A DNA stretch of 64,000 nucleotides from Nannocystis punicea (GTDB lineage Bacteria; Myxococcota_A; Polyangia; Nannocystales; Nannocystaceae): assembly GCF_026965555.1 (NCBI RefSeq), contig NZ_CP114040.1, positions 12,416,001 to 12,480,000 of the forward strand, read 5' to 3'. Each line of letters begins with the position of its first letter. Within the stretch, counting starts at the first letter, position 1. The notes beneath the pieces were generated by a model. The model ran no database searches. It saw only the letters and a list, made by a program, of their open reading frames with translations, and was not told where the DNA came from. Shown piece after piece: positions 1 through 9,475 of the stretch. The position numbers were made by a program, and so were the translations under genes.

Positions 1-1
1 C

Positions 2-2593
2 GGCCACGTCATCGACGACATGGCGCTCTCGGGCCTCCTCTACTTCGCCCGCGCCGGCAGCACCGTCAGCCTCAAGGGCGTCGGCAAGCTGCAGTTCGCC
101 GCCGAGCCGCTGACCCTGCGCGTGCGCGCCGAGCCGCGCCCCAGCGACAACAGCGTCGTCCTGCACGCCTTCCTCGAGCAGCGCAGCACCGGCCGCGACC
201 TCGAGGTCCCCGCGGGTCGCATCATCGTCGGCGCGCCGACGTGGTTCCTCGTGCCCGAGACCGCCGAGGTCTTCCTCGTCCCCGACACCCCGCCGTGGGT
301 GCTCGAGGCGGTCGCCAAGCAGCCGCGGATCGTCATGGACGCCCGCGTCAGCGCCCAGGCGATGGACGCCCTCAGCGAGTCGCTCAAGACCGTCGGCGTC
401 CCGCACCAGGACCTGTTCGCGCTCGCCTCCGACTCGCGCAAGATCGACGCCATCATCGCCACCGTCGAGGGCGACGCCTCGCAGATCAAGGTCGCCCTGG
501 CGGCCCGCTACGGCAACGTCACTCTCGGCATCACCGGCAGCGAGCCCGAGTCGGCGCGCTACACCATCAACCTCGGCGACCAGCCGCTCAGCTTCTACCG
601 CGACGTCGAGGGCGAGGCCGTCGCGCGCAAGACGCTGACCGACCTCGGCCTCAAGTACAACCCCGACGCCGACGGCTTCATCGCCACCGGCGACGCCGCC
701 GTCGAGTTTACGATCGTCGGCATCCCGCTGCTGCCCGAGACCTGGGAGAAGCGCGTCCCGCAGCTGCCGCGCGTGCGCAGCAAGTCGCCGACCCCGCGGC
801 TGGCCGTGCGCAGCAAGGAGGGCAGCGTGCTCGACCTCGACGCGGTGGTCGACGTCGAGGGCGAGGAGGACCTGATCTCCTTCCGCGACCTCCTGCGCTG
901 GCTGCACGAGGGCCGGCGGTGGATCACCCTGGCCGACGGCTCGGTCGCCAAGCTCGACCCGCAGATCCTCCAGCCCATCGCCGAGGCCGCCGGGGCGATC
1001 GAGTTCGACAAGCAGGGCCACGCCGAGATCAGCACGCTCGAGCTCGGCACCTTGACCCGCCTGCTCGGCGCCGTGCCCTCGGCCGACGTCGCCAAGGAGG
1101 TCAAGCGGTTGATGGAGAACATGACCGGCGAGCGCTCGGCCAAGGCGCCCAAGCGGGCCAAGACGCTCACCGCCAAGCTGCGCGAGTACCAGCGCTCCGG
1201 CTTCGCGTGGTTGTGGCAGCTCCACGAGAACCAGATGACCGGCATCCTGGCCGACGACATGGGCCTCGGCAAGACGGTCCAGGCGCTGGCGCTGCTGACC
1301 AAGGCCAAGGAGGAGGAGGGCGACGCGCCGACGCTGATCGTCTGCCCGACCTCGGTGCTGAGCGTGTGGAAGCAGGAGGTCAAGAAGTGGGCCCCGAGCC
1401 TCTCGCTCATGGCCTGGCACGGCGCCGAGCGGGCCGAGAACCGGCGCCTGCTCAAGAAGTCCGACATCGTCGTCACGACCTACGCCATCTTGCGCCGCGA
1501 CATCGAGGAGCTGAGCAAGATCCGCTGGCGCTACGCCCTCCTCGACGAGGCGCAGTACATCAAGAACTGGGCCACCACCACCGCCAAGAGCGCCAAGCAG
1601 CTGACCGCCGAGCACCGCCTCGCGCTCACCGGCACCCCGGTCGAGAACCACCTGGCTGACCTCTGGGCCATCTTCGACTTCCTCGCGCCCAACTTCCTCG
1701 GCAAGCTGTCCGACTTCCAGAAGAACTACGTGCGCCCGATCGAGGACGGCGACACCAAGACGCTCGAGGCCCTGCGCGCGCGCATCCGGCCGTTCGTCAT
1801 GCGCCGCAAGAAAGAGGACGTGGCCCAGGAGCTGCCGCCGAAGACCGAGCAGACGCTGTTCGTGCAGTTCGGCCGCAGCCAGCTCGGCCTCTACAACCGG
1901 ATCCTCAAGACCGCGAAGGACGAGATCAAGGGCCGCATCGAGGAGGTCGGCCTCGAGAAGTCGCAGATGACGATCCTCGCCGCGCTCACGCGCCTGCGCC
2001 AGGTCTGCTGCGACCCCCGCCTGCTCGGCCTGCCCGACGCCTCGACCCTGCCGCCCTCGGCCAAGCTCGACGCCTTCAAGGAGCTCATGGCCGACTGCGT
2101 CGGCTCCGGCCGCAAGGTCCTGGTGTTCTCGCAGTTCGTCGAGATGCAGAAGCTGCTCGGCGACGCCCTCAACGAGCTGAAGATCCCCTACCTCTGGCTG
2201 CACGGCGGCACCAAGAACCGCGAGGAGCTGGTCCAACAGTTCCAGACCAAGTCCGGTCCGCCCGTGTTCCTCATCTCCCTCAAGGCCGGCGGCTCCGGCC
2301 TCACCCTCACCGAAGCGGACACCGTCGTCCACTTCGACCCGTGGTGGAACCCCGCCGTCGAGGACCAGGCCACCGACCGCGCCCACCGCATCGGCCAGGA
2401 CAAGCCCGTCATGGTCTACCGCCTCGTCTGCGAGGACTCGGTCGAGCAGAAGATGGTCGAGCTCGGCGCCCGCAAGCGCGAGGTCGCCGAGAGCGCGCTC
2501 GGCCGCGACGTGTCGGCCGGCAAGAAGCTCACCATGGAAGACGTCGAGGCGCTGCTCGAGACCCCGAGCGCCGGCGCCACCTGGGACCAGTGA
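2..2593 (+). CDS. SWI2/SNF2-family helicase, 5' end cut off by the window
   Basis: ATP-dependent DNA translocase of the SNF2 superfamily, bacterial HepA/RapA-like type. The frame is already open at the first bases, so the Met at 20 is probably internal; positions below count from it. About 400 residues of N-terminal region precede a Walker A (ADDMGLGKT, near residue 411), the DEAQ box in LLDEAQYIKN (near 508) and LTGTPVENHLADLW (near 537). The second RecA lobe follows with VFSQFVEMQ, LHGGTKNREELVQQF, the motif V segment LKAGGSGLTLTEAD and motif VI QATDRAHRIGQ. Both lobes are complete, so the domain should be active. The target (nucleosome-free DNA or stalled RNA polymerase) cannot be read from sequence. 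The oxidoreductase start lies 7 bp after the stop, suggesting cotranscription. Confidence 0.93.
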   Translation, partial: GHVIDDMALSGLLYFARAGSTVSLKGVGKLQFAAEPLTLRVRAEPRPSDNSVVLHAFLEQRSTGRDLEVPAGRIIVGAPTWFLVPETAEVFLVPDTPPWVLEAVAKQPRIVMDARVSAQAMDALSESLKTVGVPHQDLFALASDSRKIDAIIATVEGDASQIKVALAARYGNVTLGITGSEPESARYTINLGDQPLSFYRDVEGEAVARKTLTDLGLKYNPDADGFIATGDAAVEFTIVGIPLLPETWEKRVPQLPRVRSKSPTPRLAVRSKEGSVLDLDAVVDVEGEEDLISFRDLLRWLHEGRRWITLADGSVAKLDPQILQPIAEAAGAIEFDKQGHAEISTLELGTLTRLLGAVPSADVAKEVKRLMENMTGERSAKAPKRAKTLTAKLREYQRSGFAWLWQLHENQMTGILADDMGLGKTVQALALLTKAKEEEGDAPTLIVCPTSVLSVWKQEVKKWAPSLSLMAWHGAERAENRRLLKKSDIVVTTYAILRRDIEELSKIRWRYALLDEAQYIKNWATTTAKSAKQLTAEHRLALTGTPVENHLADLWAIFDFLAPNFLGKLSDFQKNYVRPIEDGDTKTLEALRARIRPFVMRRKKEDVAQELPPKTEQTLFVQFGRSQLGLYNRILKTAKDEIKGRIEEVGLEKSQMTILAALTRLRQVCCDPRLLGLPDASTLPPSAKLDAFKELMADCVGSGRKVLVFSQFVEMQKLLGDALNELKIPYLWLHGGTKNREELVQQFQTKSGPPVFLISLKAGGSGLTLTEADTVVHFDPWWNPAVEDQATDRAHRIGQDKPVMVYRLVCEDSVEQKMVELGARKREVAESALGRDVSAGKKLTMEDVEALLETPSAGATWDQ

Positions 2594-2600
2594 GGGCACC

Positions 2601-4124
2601 ATGGCCGGCGACCCCGACGCGATCGTCATCGGCTCCGGCCCCAACGGCCTGGTCGCCGCATGCATGCTCGCGCGCGCGGGCCTGCGCGTGCTCGTGTGCG
2701 AGGCCAACCCGCGGCGCTGGGGCGGCGCGCTCGGCTCGGAGGAGGGCACCCTGCCCGGCTTCGTCCACGACGTCGGCGCCGCCTTCTTCCCGTTCCCGCG
2801 CATCAGCCCGGCCTTCCGCGCGCTCGACCTCGAGAAGCAGGGCGTGGAGCTGTGCTTCGCCGAGTTCGACAGCTGTCACCCCGCGCCCGACGGCTCGGTC
2901 GCGTGCATCAGCCGCGACCTCGACCTCGCCGCCCGCCACTTCGGCGACCCGCGCGACGGCGAGACCTTCGCCGCGCTGGCCCGCTGGTACCGCGGCGTCG
3001 AGCCGGCGGTGCTGGGGATCCTCCTCAACACGCTGCCGACGCTCTCACCTGTCCTGAAGTTACTGCCGTTCGGGATCTTCAAGCTCGCGCGGATCTTGCT
3101 GTCCTCGGGGGCAGGTCTGGCGCGACGGCTGTTCCGCGGCGAGGCGGCGCGGCGGGTCATGCCGGGCCTCGCCCTGCACGTCGACGTCGGCCCCCGCGAC
3201 CCGCTCGGCGCCGCTCTCGGCTTCATGCTCGGCATGACCGCGACCACCGGCGGCTACTCGATCCCGCGCGGCGGGGCGCAGGCGCTGGCCGACGCCATGG
3301 TCGCCGACCTGCGGCGACACGGCGGCGAGATCCGCCTCGCCAGTCGGGTCGAACGGATCCTCACGGAAGGTCGCCGGGCCGTCGGCGTCCGCCTCGCCGA
3401 CGGCACCGAGCTGCGCGCGGCTCGTCGCGCCGTCCTCGCCGACACTGCAGCCGCCTCCTTGCTGCTCGACCTCGTCGCGCGCGACCTCGTCCCCGCGCGG
3501 GTCGTCCGCTTCATGGAGCGCTTCCCCCAGGGCTGGGGCACCTTCAAGGTCGACTGGGCGCTGTCCTCGCCGGTCCCGTGGTCTGTCCCCGAGGCCAGGC
3601 GCGCCGCGGTCGTCCACGCCGGCGACAGCCTCGACGACCTCGAGCGGTTCACCGCCCAGGTCCGTCGCGGTGAACTCCCCGACAACCCCTACCTGGTCAT
3701 CGGTCAACAGAGCCTCTTCGACCCGACGCGCGCCCCGGCCGGCAAGCACACTCTGTGGGCGTACTCGCGCGTGCCGAGCCATCCCCCGGGCGGCTGGCAG
3801 GCCCACGCCGACGCGTTCGCCGACCGCCTCGACGCGCGCATCGAGGGCCTCGCGCCGGGCTTCCGCAGCACCGTCCTCGCGCGGCGGATCGTCGCCCCAC
3901 CTGACCTCGAGGCCATGGACGCCAACCTCGTCGGCGGCGACCTCGGCGGCGGCTCGAACGCGTGGCACCGCCAGCTCGTCTTCCGCCCGCTCTTCCCGTA
4001 CTTCCGCCACCGCATGCCGGTCGAGGGTCTTTACCTGTGCTCGAGCTACGCACACCCGGGCGCGGGCGTGCACGGCATGTGCGGCTACAACGCGGCCCAG
4101 ATCGTCCTGCGCGACCTCGGCTGA
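2601..4124 (+). CDS. NAD(P)/FAD-dependent oxidoreductase, phytoene-desaturase (CrtI/PYROXD2)-like
   Basis: A 507-residue flavoprotein. The N-terminal FAD-binding Rossmann motif is IVIGSGPNGLVAACMLARAG (residues 9-28), with the acidic end of the second strand in VCEAN. Near residue 220 comes SIPRGGAQALADAMVADL, which matches the conserved GG segment CrtI-type enzymes use to fold onto FAD, followed by RVERILTEGRRAVGVRLADG. The C-terminal GLYLCSSYAHPGAGVHGMCGYNAAQ is the family's closing FAD-contact motif. Known relatives desaturate carotenoids or are the less characterised PYROXD2 group; the substrate here is unknown. No phytoene synthase or cyclase lies nearby, so a carotenoid role is not supported by context. 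ATG at 2601 is 7 bp after the helicase stop. Confidence 0.88.
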   Translation: MAGDPDAIVIGSGPNGLVAACMLARAGLRVLVCEANPRRWGGALGSEEGTLPGFVHDVGAAFFPFPRISPAFRALDLEKQGVELCFAEFDSCHPAPDGSVACISRDLDLAARHFGDPRDGETFAALARWYRGVEPAVLGILLNTLPTLSPVLKLLPFGIFKLARILLSSGAGLARRLFRGEAARRVMPGLALHVDVGPRDPLGAALGFMLGMTATTGGYSIPRGGAQALADAMVADLRRHGGEIRLASRVERILTEGRRAVGVRLADGTELRAARRAVLADTAAASLLLDLVARDLVPARVVRFMERFPQGWGTFKVDWALSSPVPWSVPEARRAAVVHAGDSLDDLERFTAQVRRGELPDNPYLVIGQQSLFDPTRAPAGKHTLWAYSRVPSHPPGGWQAHADAFADRLDARIEGLAPGFRSTVLARRIVAPPDLEAMDANLVGGDLGGGSNAWHRQLVFRPLFPYFRHRMPVEGLYLCSSYAHPGAGVHGMCGYNAAQIVLRDLG

Positions 4125-4129
4125 GCGTC

Positions 4130-4540
4130 GACGCGAACGGCCGGCGCAGGCGACCTGCGACGAACTCGACGATGCCGTCACGAAAGCGAGGCGGTGGCGA
4201 CCGCATCCGCGACACCTCGGCCTCGCCCTGTTCGGCAACGAGGGACGAGGTGCTCGCGGGCCGCGTCACGCAGTCGCCGACCTGTCCGCGCGAACTCGAT
4301 CGACGAGGACATCGCGCCGTTCAGCCCGGCATCTCTGCGTCGACATCCTCGCGGACGGCAACAACAGGAACGCATCGTCGCGACCTCGCAGGCCCGGTCG
4401 TCGCCGCGCAGACCCCCTTCACGCGAGCTGTTCGCGTGCGACTCGAGGTCGACACCGTCCGCAGCGACGCCGATCCGCAACCCTGGATAAACGGCAGGTC
4501 GTCACCCGAAAACTTCTGCACGATTCCGCAGGCAGAGCGT
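4130..4540 (+). pseudogene. decayed copy of the C-terminal half of the downstream lipoprotein gene
   Basis: This gap has no intact gene but carries recognisable remnants of the lipoprotein gene at 4641-5786. The stretch around 4200-4245 (GCATCCGCGACACC, then CTGTTCGGCAACGAGGG) matches 5145-5185, which encodes the ICDCLNIAIFGNEG region. The stretch 4505-4533 (AAAACTTCTGCACGATTCC) matches 5761-5783, which encodes NFCTIPQ. Order and direction are kept, but frameshifts and losses break the frame. I read it as a tandem duplicate that has lost function. What lies between 4540 and the start at 4641 is GC-rich and shows nothing I recognise. Confidence 0.6.
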
Positions 4541-4640
4541 CCTCCCGGGCCGCCCCCCCCGCGCGCAGGACGTCGCGTGCGTGCGCGCGGCGACGCGCGA
4601 GCGAGTGCGTCGCAACGCGGCGGCACACTCGCTACCATCG

Positions 4641-5786
4641 ATGCGCATGACAACCTGGTTTGGTCCTCTTTCTGCGCTGCTCGGCGCCGCGATCGTCCTC
4701 GCCGCCCCGGGCTGCGGCGACACCAACAATAACGTCACCGCCTCCAACGGCGGCAGCGACTCCGACGCGACCCTCGGCCCGACCTCCACCGCCACCGACG
4801 GCACGATCACCGCGAGCGGCAGCGACAGCGACAGCGGCGAGACCGACGGCACCGGCTCGGCCAGCATGACCTCGCTGCCGACCACGGGCGACCCGACCTC
4901 GACCACCGGGACCTCGCAGACGTCGACGACCACCGAACCGGACACCACCTCGACCACGAACCCGGTCGACACCACCGACGGCCCCGACACCACCCTCGGC
5001 ACCACCGAGCCGGGCACCTCGAGCACCGGCGACAGCAGCACCACCGGCCCCGAATGCATCCCCACGGGCGACGAGACCTGCAACGACCTCGACGACGACT
5101 GTAACGGCATCGTCGACGACGTCGACGTCGGCGGCGACGGCATCTGCGACTGCCTCAACATCGCCATCTTCGGCAACGAGGGCGCCAACCCCTCGTCGGA
5201 GTTCCAGACCTGGCTCGAAGACCAGGGCACCCAGGTCGACCGGATCTCCCTCGACGACACCCCGATCGACGCGGTCACCCTCGAGAAGTACGACATCGTC
5301 ATCCTCGACTGGCTGGTCCGCAACTACAGTGCCGACGAGGCCGCCATCATGAAGACCTGGGTCGACGGCGGCGGCGGCCTGATGTCGATGACCGGCCACA
5401 CCAACAACCAGACCGTGGTCGATCGCCCGAACTCGATCATCGCGCCGATGGGCCTGGCCTACAACAACAGCCAGGGCTTCTTCAGCGGCCCGGTGACGCA
5501 GTGGGCCCAGCACCCGATCACCGAGGGCATCTCCTCGGTGTCGTTCTACGGCGGCCTCTACGTCGACATCACCGACGACGGCGTGGCCACCAACGAGGTG
5601 ATCGGCACGTTGCCGCAGGGCCCGGTCGCGGTGGCACAGGTCCGCAACGACGGCAAGCTGTTCATCTTCGGCGACGAGTGGATCGAGTTCGACTCGGAGT
5701 GGCAGCAGATCCCGCAGATCAAGCAGTTCTGGGTCAACATCCTCGCGTGGCTGTCGCCCCAGAACTTCTGCACGATCCCGCAGTGA
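4641..5786 (+). CDS. Thr/Ser-stalk lipoprotein with MopE-like motif and GATase-like C-terminal domain
   Basis: A 381-residue predicted secreted lipoprotein. ATG at 4641 gives a short basic N-terminus, a hydrophobic segment and a lipobox ending LAAPGC; the open frame extends further upstream but lacks signal-peptide character. Residues about 28-140 are a low-complexity Thr/Ser/Asp/Gly stalk with no fold expected. Next is ETCNDLDDDCNGIVDDVDVG, the Asp-rich Cys motif of MopE-like putative metal-binding repeats found in myxobacterial surface proteins. The C-terminal 200 residues (IAIFGNEGANPSSEF, YDIVILDWLVRNY, WVDGGGGLMSMTGH) resemble a class I glutamine-amidotransferase/ThuA-like fold, with no Cys-His-Glu triad that I can assign. 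Likely anchored at the outer membrane; function unknown. A decayed tandem copy lies upstream. Confidence 0.82.
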   Translation: MRMTTWFGPLSALLGAAIVLAAPGCGDTNNNVTASNGGSDSDATLGPTSTATDGTITASGSDSDSGETDGTGSASMTSLPTTGDPTSTTGTSQTSTTTEPDTTSTTNPVDTTDGPDTTLGTTEPGTSSTGDSSTTGPECIPTGDETCNDLDDDCNGIVDDVDVGGDGICDCLNIAIFGNEGANPSSEFQTWLEDQGTQVDRISLDDTPIDAVTLEKYDIVILDWLVRNYSADEAAIMKTWVDGGGGLMSMTGHTNNQTVVDRPNSIIAPMGLAYNNSQGFFSGPVTQWAQHPITEGISSVSFYGGLYVDITDDGVATNEVIGTLPQGPVAVAQVRNDGKLFIFGDEWIEFDSEWQQIPQIKQFWVNILAWLSPQNFCTIPQ

Positions 5787-5796
5787 TCGAGGCTGC

Positions 5797-5837
5797 GATC
5801 CTCGCTCGCGCTCCGTCACGAGCGACGAGGGAGGATC
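5797..5837. terminator. possible bidirectional terminator between convergent genes
   Basis: GATCCTC pairs with GAGGATC, and inside it GCTCG pairs with CGAGC across a bulge. It lies between the lipoprotein ending at 5786 on the plus strand and the minus-strand gene ending at 5852. There is no clear T-tract, so this is only a candidate. Confidence 0.35.
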
Positions 5838-5851
5838 GACAGGTCGTAGTG

Positions 5852-6670
5852 CTAGCGCCTAGCGAGTTCGTCGCGCCGGGCGCGTAGCCGGGCCACGTCC
5901 GGCACGACGATCCGCCCGAGGTAGAACTCGACGAGGCCACGCCCGCTCAGTTCGTTGAGCCCGAGCACCGCGGCCTTGCTCGAGATGTCGGCGTTGTCGG
6001 CGATCTTCTGGCAAGTGAGGATAAGGCCGACCTCCCCGCTGTCGATGCCGTGGGCGGCCTCCACCGCCTCGCACAGGTAGCGAGCCACCGCCGCCTCCGC
6101 GCCCCTCGGCAGCATCGCCACCGCGTCGTCCGTGCCGAACCTGTGGTCGGGCTCGAAGATCTGCTCGAGGGTCAGCTCGCGCAGGCCGGGGACCCGCAGC
6201 AGCATCGGCGCGAGCTCTCGCAGGGTCAGGTCGGGTGAGCTGCGCAGGAGCTCCACGACCCTGGCCTCGAGGCTGCGACCGGCCACCGAGGCGAAGTCGT
6301 ACTCGAGGAAGTGCCAGCCGCGCGGGTGATGGTTCGGCAGGTGGTCGCGGCAGATCCACCGGCCGTGCTCGAAGATCCCGTGGGCCAGCGCCGCGAACGC
6401 CCCGGAGCGCTCACGATCGGTGACCCAGCCGCCGCACTCGCAGCAGCGGCCGCAGTTCCGGTCGGGGTCCTCCTCCAGCAGCCCCGAACGGGTGGAGACC
6501 CATCCGATCTGGTCGTCGAAGTCGTCCTCGCCCTTGCCGAGGGCGTCGTCGATCGCCCGCTCGATGCGACTCGTGATCTCGCGGTACTGGCGATCGTCGT
6601 CGTCGGGCTCGTCGTATTCGATGATCACCCCGAGGGTGAGCAGGTGCTTGCACTTCTTGTTTTCACTCAT
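5852..6670 (-). CDS. hypothetical protein with a Cys cluster
   Basis: A 272-residue protein that I do not recognise. It begins MSENKKCKHLLTLGVIIEYDE, has an acidic stretch, and near residue 73 carries CGRCCECGG with a further Cys in RWICRDHL and two nearby His (LPNHHPRGWHF), which could form a zinc site. The remainder looks alpha-helical (VVELLRSSPDLTLRELAPMLL, then LNELSGRGLVEFYLGRIVVPDVARLRAR); the last part has the look of a small winged-helix or dimerisation domain. There is no signal peptide or membrane segment, so it is probably cytoplasmic. It is convergent with the lipoprotein at 4641-5786 and downstream of the HTTM genes on the same strand. Confidence 0.72.
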   Translation of the reverse strand: MSENKKCKHLLTLGVIIEYDEPDDDDRQYREITSRIERAIDDALGKGEDDFDDQIGWVSTRSGLLEEDPDRNCGRCCECGGWVTDRERSGAFAALAHGIFEHGRWICRDHLPNHHPRGWHFLEYDFASVAGRSLEARVVELLRSSPDLTLRELAPMLLRVPGLRELTLEQIFEPDHRFGTDDAVAMLPRGAEAAVARYLCEAVEAAHGIDSGEVGLILTCQKIADNADISSKAAVLGLNELSGRGLVEFYLGRIVVPDVARLRARRDELARR

Positions 6671-6740
6671 CGAGACAGCCAGGCGCGCGCGGGACTCCCG
6701 GCAGCGGGCGTGGCCCTCTCAGGCTGCCCGCGCGCGCGGC

Positions 6741-8522
6741 TCAGCGCAAGTCGAAGGTCCGCAGCACCGCCCGCCCGGCCAGGGCGCGCAGGCCGGGCGC
6801 GAGGCACCACGGGTACAGCCACCAGAAGCCGGGGAGGATCGCCACGAGCGCGCGACCGGCCTCGGCCCCGGCCTGGCGCGTCTTGTCGCCCGGCGCGGTG
6901 ACGACGAGCGCCCCCGCGGGCACCGCCGAATCTGTCTCGAAGTGCAAGCGCGCGCCGAGGTCCCACATGCGCAGCAGAGCGACGCGGCGGATCGACGCCT
7001 CGTCGGCCGCGTGGTGGACGACGTACGGCTCGCGCGGGCCGCGGTGGCGCAGGCGATCGAGCGGGCGCAGGAGCGAGGCCTGGAGCCCCGGCTTGCGCTT
7101 CGGCCGATCGCCCTCGCCCTCGGCCAGCGGGCGCGACATCAGCGTCCGCCACACCGCGTCGACCTCGGCCCCCGACAGCCACGGGATGTAGACCGCCAGC
7201 ATCACCTGCACGAAGGTGCCGACGTTCATGACGACGTCGATCACGAGGTGCATGATCACGCCGACGCCCAGCCACAAGCGCTTGCCGCACAGCCACCGCA
7301 GCACCCACGCGTGCGTGCCCGGCCGGCGGGCTCGCAGCCACACGTAGCTGCCGACGAGCAGGGCCGGGAACGCGAGCACGCCGGCGACCACCAGCGCCTG
7401 CGCCTGCTCGCGGGTGATCGGCACCGGGGCCTCGCCCGGGCTGTAGTAGTACCAGGCGGTCAGGCCGCCGACGTAGGCGAGCACGCCGATGACCGCGGCG
7501 ATCAGCGCGTACGACAGCAGTCGGCGCCACGCCTGCACCTTGGGCCATGTCCCTGCGGACACATCGCGCTCGTACCGGCGCAGCGCCACCCCGACCAGCG
7601 CCAGCGGGAACAGGGTCTCCCACGCCTTGGTGATCCAGGTCGAGAGCGGCAGGAAGCCGATCATGTGCAGGAAGGTGGCGATCTGGATCTGCGCCGGGTG
7701 GCGGTAGAAGTGGTCGAGGCTGAGCGCGTAATAAAGCGCGGTGCCGTCGAACCAGGTGAGGCCGCTCTTGAGCGAGCCGGTGGCGCAGTAGATGATGGCG
7801 AGCTGCAGCATCATGAGCCGCAGCGGCCACGCGGGGATCTGCCGCAGCGCGGGGACGACGACGCTGCCGGCCAGCAGCTCGCGCTTGCGTCGCCACCAGG
7901 TGTCGAGCGAGTAGGCCTCGCCCCAGCGGGTGAGCAGGCCGAGGAACAGGAACACCCGCAGGACGGTGTCGCCGCCGCTGTAGAAGACCGGGCTGTAGCT
8001 GTAGAAGGTGTTGACGAGGAACCAGCTGAGCAGCGTGCTGAGGCGCGTCTTGACGCCGAGGATCATGGCGGTGACGCTGGCGCAGGTCAGCGCGAACACG
8101 GCCCACACGAAGGCCGGGTCGGCGCGCAGGTGGAACAGCGAGAACTTGGCCCACAGCGCCGGGACGACGCTCCACCAGTGCTCGAAGCCGTGCTCCGGGT
8201 CCCACAGCTTGCGCAGCTCGCCGCCGTAGTTCTTGCGCGCCATCGCCGGCAGCCACAAGCCCTCGTCGGTGAACAAGAACCGCATCAGCGGGATCAGGTC
8301 GAGCAGCGTCCACAGGACGACGACGCCGAAGGCGATGCGGAACAGCCCCGCCGGCCGCGGGTCGACCCGCTCGAGCCACAGCCGCCGCCACAGCTCGGGC
8401 CGCACGAGGAAGAACGCGAGCGCGCAGCCGAGGCCGAGCCACAGCGCACCTGTCGCAAGGGACATGTGCGCGGAGAGGTCGACCGCGGGCGCCTTGGCCG
8501 GGGCGAGCAGCGCGGCCAGCAT
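6741..8522 (-). CDS. HTTM-domain integral membrane protein (vitamin K gamma-carboxylase-like fold)
   Basis: A 593-residue polytopic protein of the HTTM family, which shares its membrane fold with vitamin K-dependent gamma-carboxylase. Typical features are the opening PAGLFRIAFGVVVLWTLLDL, the loop LFTDEGLWLP, LLSWFLVNTFYSYSPVFYSGGDTVLRV, and ATGSLKSGLTWFDGTALYYAL with HFYRHP. The last third is a soluble tail after WLSGAEVDAVWRTLM. The start (ATG, ending at 8522) overlaps the stop of its upstream neighbour by one base, so the two are translationally coupled. Bacterial HTTM proteins are mostly uncharacterised; activity is not inferable. An exact copy of the iterated palindrome sits inside the frame at 7548. 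Confidence 0.85.
   Translation of the reverse strand: MLAALLAPAKAPAVDLSAHMSLATGALWLGLGCALAFFLVRPELWRRLWLERVDPRPAGLFRIAFGVVVLWTLLDLIPLMRFLFTDEGLWLPAMARKNYGGELRKLWDPEHGFEHWWSVVPALWAKFSLFHLRADPAFVWAVFALTCASVTAMILGVKTRLSTLLSWFLVNTFYSYSPVFYSGGDTVLRVFLFLGLLTRWGEAYSLDTWWRRKRELLAGSVVVPALRQIPAWPLRLMMLQLAIIYCATGSLKSGLTWFDGTALYYALSLDHFYRHPAQIQIATFLHMIGFLPLSTWITKAWETLFPLALVGVALRRYERDVSAGTWPKVQAWRRLLSYALIAAVIGVLAYVGGLTAWYYYSPGEAPVPITREQAQALVVAGVLAFPALLVGSYVWLRARRPGTHAWVLRWLCGKRLWLGVGVIMHLVIDVVMNVGTFVQVMLAVYIPWLSGAEVDAVWRTLMSRPLAEGEGDRPKRKPGLQASLLRPLDRLRHRGPREPYVVHHAADEASIRRVALLRMWDLGARLHFETDSAVPAGALVVTAPGDKTRQAGAEAGRALVAILPGFWWLYPWCLAPGLRALAGRAVLRTFDLR
7548..7561. repeat. iterated palindrome TGTCC-CTGC-GGACA inside the HTTM gene
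   Basis: Exact copy. On the gene strand it reads Val-Ser-Ala-Gly-Thr in the cytosolic-looking loop RYERDVSAGTWPKVQ. Confidence 0.85.
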
Positions 8523-9475
8523 CAGTCACCTCCCCCGTCGGCTCCGCCGACCTCGTTCGGCGGCGGCGGCTCCTCGACCGGCGCGCCCTCGGCCCCGCCG
8601 CCCTCGTTGCCGCCGCCCTCGCTCGGCGGCGGCTCCTCGACCGGCGCGCCCTCGGCTCCGCCACCCTCGGCGCGGACCTGGGCGCGCGTGGCGTCGGTCG
8701 CTCGTCGCCGCTCGAGGATCCGCGCCTTGGCGTCGGCGCGGTCGCGCCAGGTGTTCTCGTCGATCGCGACGAAGGCGTCCTCCGGCAGCAGCGGGAAGCC
8801 GTAGCGGGCGCGGATGTCGTTGGGCAGCTGCGCGTGCGGGGTGGTGGCGCAGTCGAAGCCCTTGAGGGCCTCCTTGTACAGCTTGAGCTCGAACGGGTCG
8901 AAGCCCATGGTGGCGATCGCCTTCGACGGGTGCGGGACCTTCGTCCACATCTTGGTGAAGTTGACCCGCACCGGCGCCTCGCCGCCGTGGGTGCGCGCCC
9001 ACTCGCGGCAGACCCACGCGGCGTACGGCGACTGGTAGCGCTCCTGCTCGAGCAGCCGCCGGTTGATCTTCCCCATGCGGTCGTAGAAGAAGTACGGGTA
9101 GTCGCGCCGGCCGTAGATGTCGTGCAAAAGGTCGAGCTCGCCGCCGTCCTTCGTCACCACCCGCACCTGCAAGAACTGATTGGTCCGGTGCGGGTTCGGG
9201 GCGAACATCGCCCAGCTCTGCACGCTCGAGGTGGCCCGCATGTACGCGCCCGCGTGCAGCAGACCCGCCAGCTTGCGATTGAACCGCTCCGCCAGCCCGG
9301 CCGACGGGGTGGTGTGCTGCAGCAGCGCGACCGTGTGATAGAGGATGAACAGGCTGACGAACACGGCCGCCCAGCCGCGATAGGCCCACGGCTCGTCCGA
9401 CGGGTCCCGGGCAGGCGGCGCCCGCAGCAGCGCGTCGGCCAGCCGCGGCGCGGGCTGCTCTGCCGGATGACTCAT
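8522..9475 (-). CDS. HTTM partner protein with a W-M-F-A-P-N-P motif
   Basis: A 317-residue protein with one membrane segment near residues 35-55 (AAVFVSLFILYHTVALL) and then SSVQSWAMFAPNPHRTNQF, the signature of the soluble partner usually encoded next to HTTM proteins. I chose ATG at 9475 (MSHPAEQPAPRL); another Met seven codons upstream lies inside a palindrome-like sequence (9473-9496) and has no better ribosome site. The C-terminus is low complexity, with two copies of GGGAEGAPVEEPPP. Those two repeats are mirrored at DNA level near 8563-8604 and 8629-8670. It is followed directly by the HTTM gene with a one-base overlap. The same partner domain is fused to an HTTM domain in the next gene upstream. 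Confidence 0.8.
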   Translation of the reverse strand: MSHPAEQPAPRLADALLRAPPARDPSDEPWAYRGWAAVFVSLFILYHTVALLQHTTPSAGLAERFNRKLAGLLHAGAYMRATSSVQSWAMFAPNPHRTNQFLQVRVVTKDGGELDLLHDIYGRRDYPYFFYDRMGKINRRLLEQERYQSPYAAWVCREWARTHGGEAPVRVNFTKMWTKVPHPSKAIATMGFDPFELKLYKEALKGFDCATTPHAQLPNDIRARYGFPLLPEDAFVAIDENTWRDRADAKARILERRRATDATRAQVRAEGGGAEGAPVEEPPPSEGGGNEGGGAEGAPVEEPPPPNEVGGADGGGD

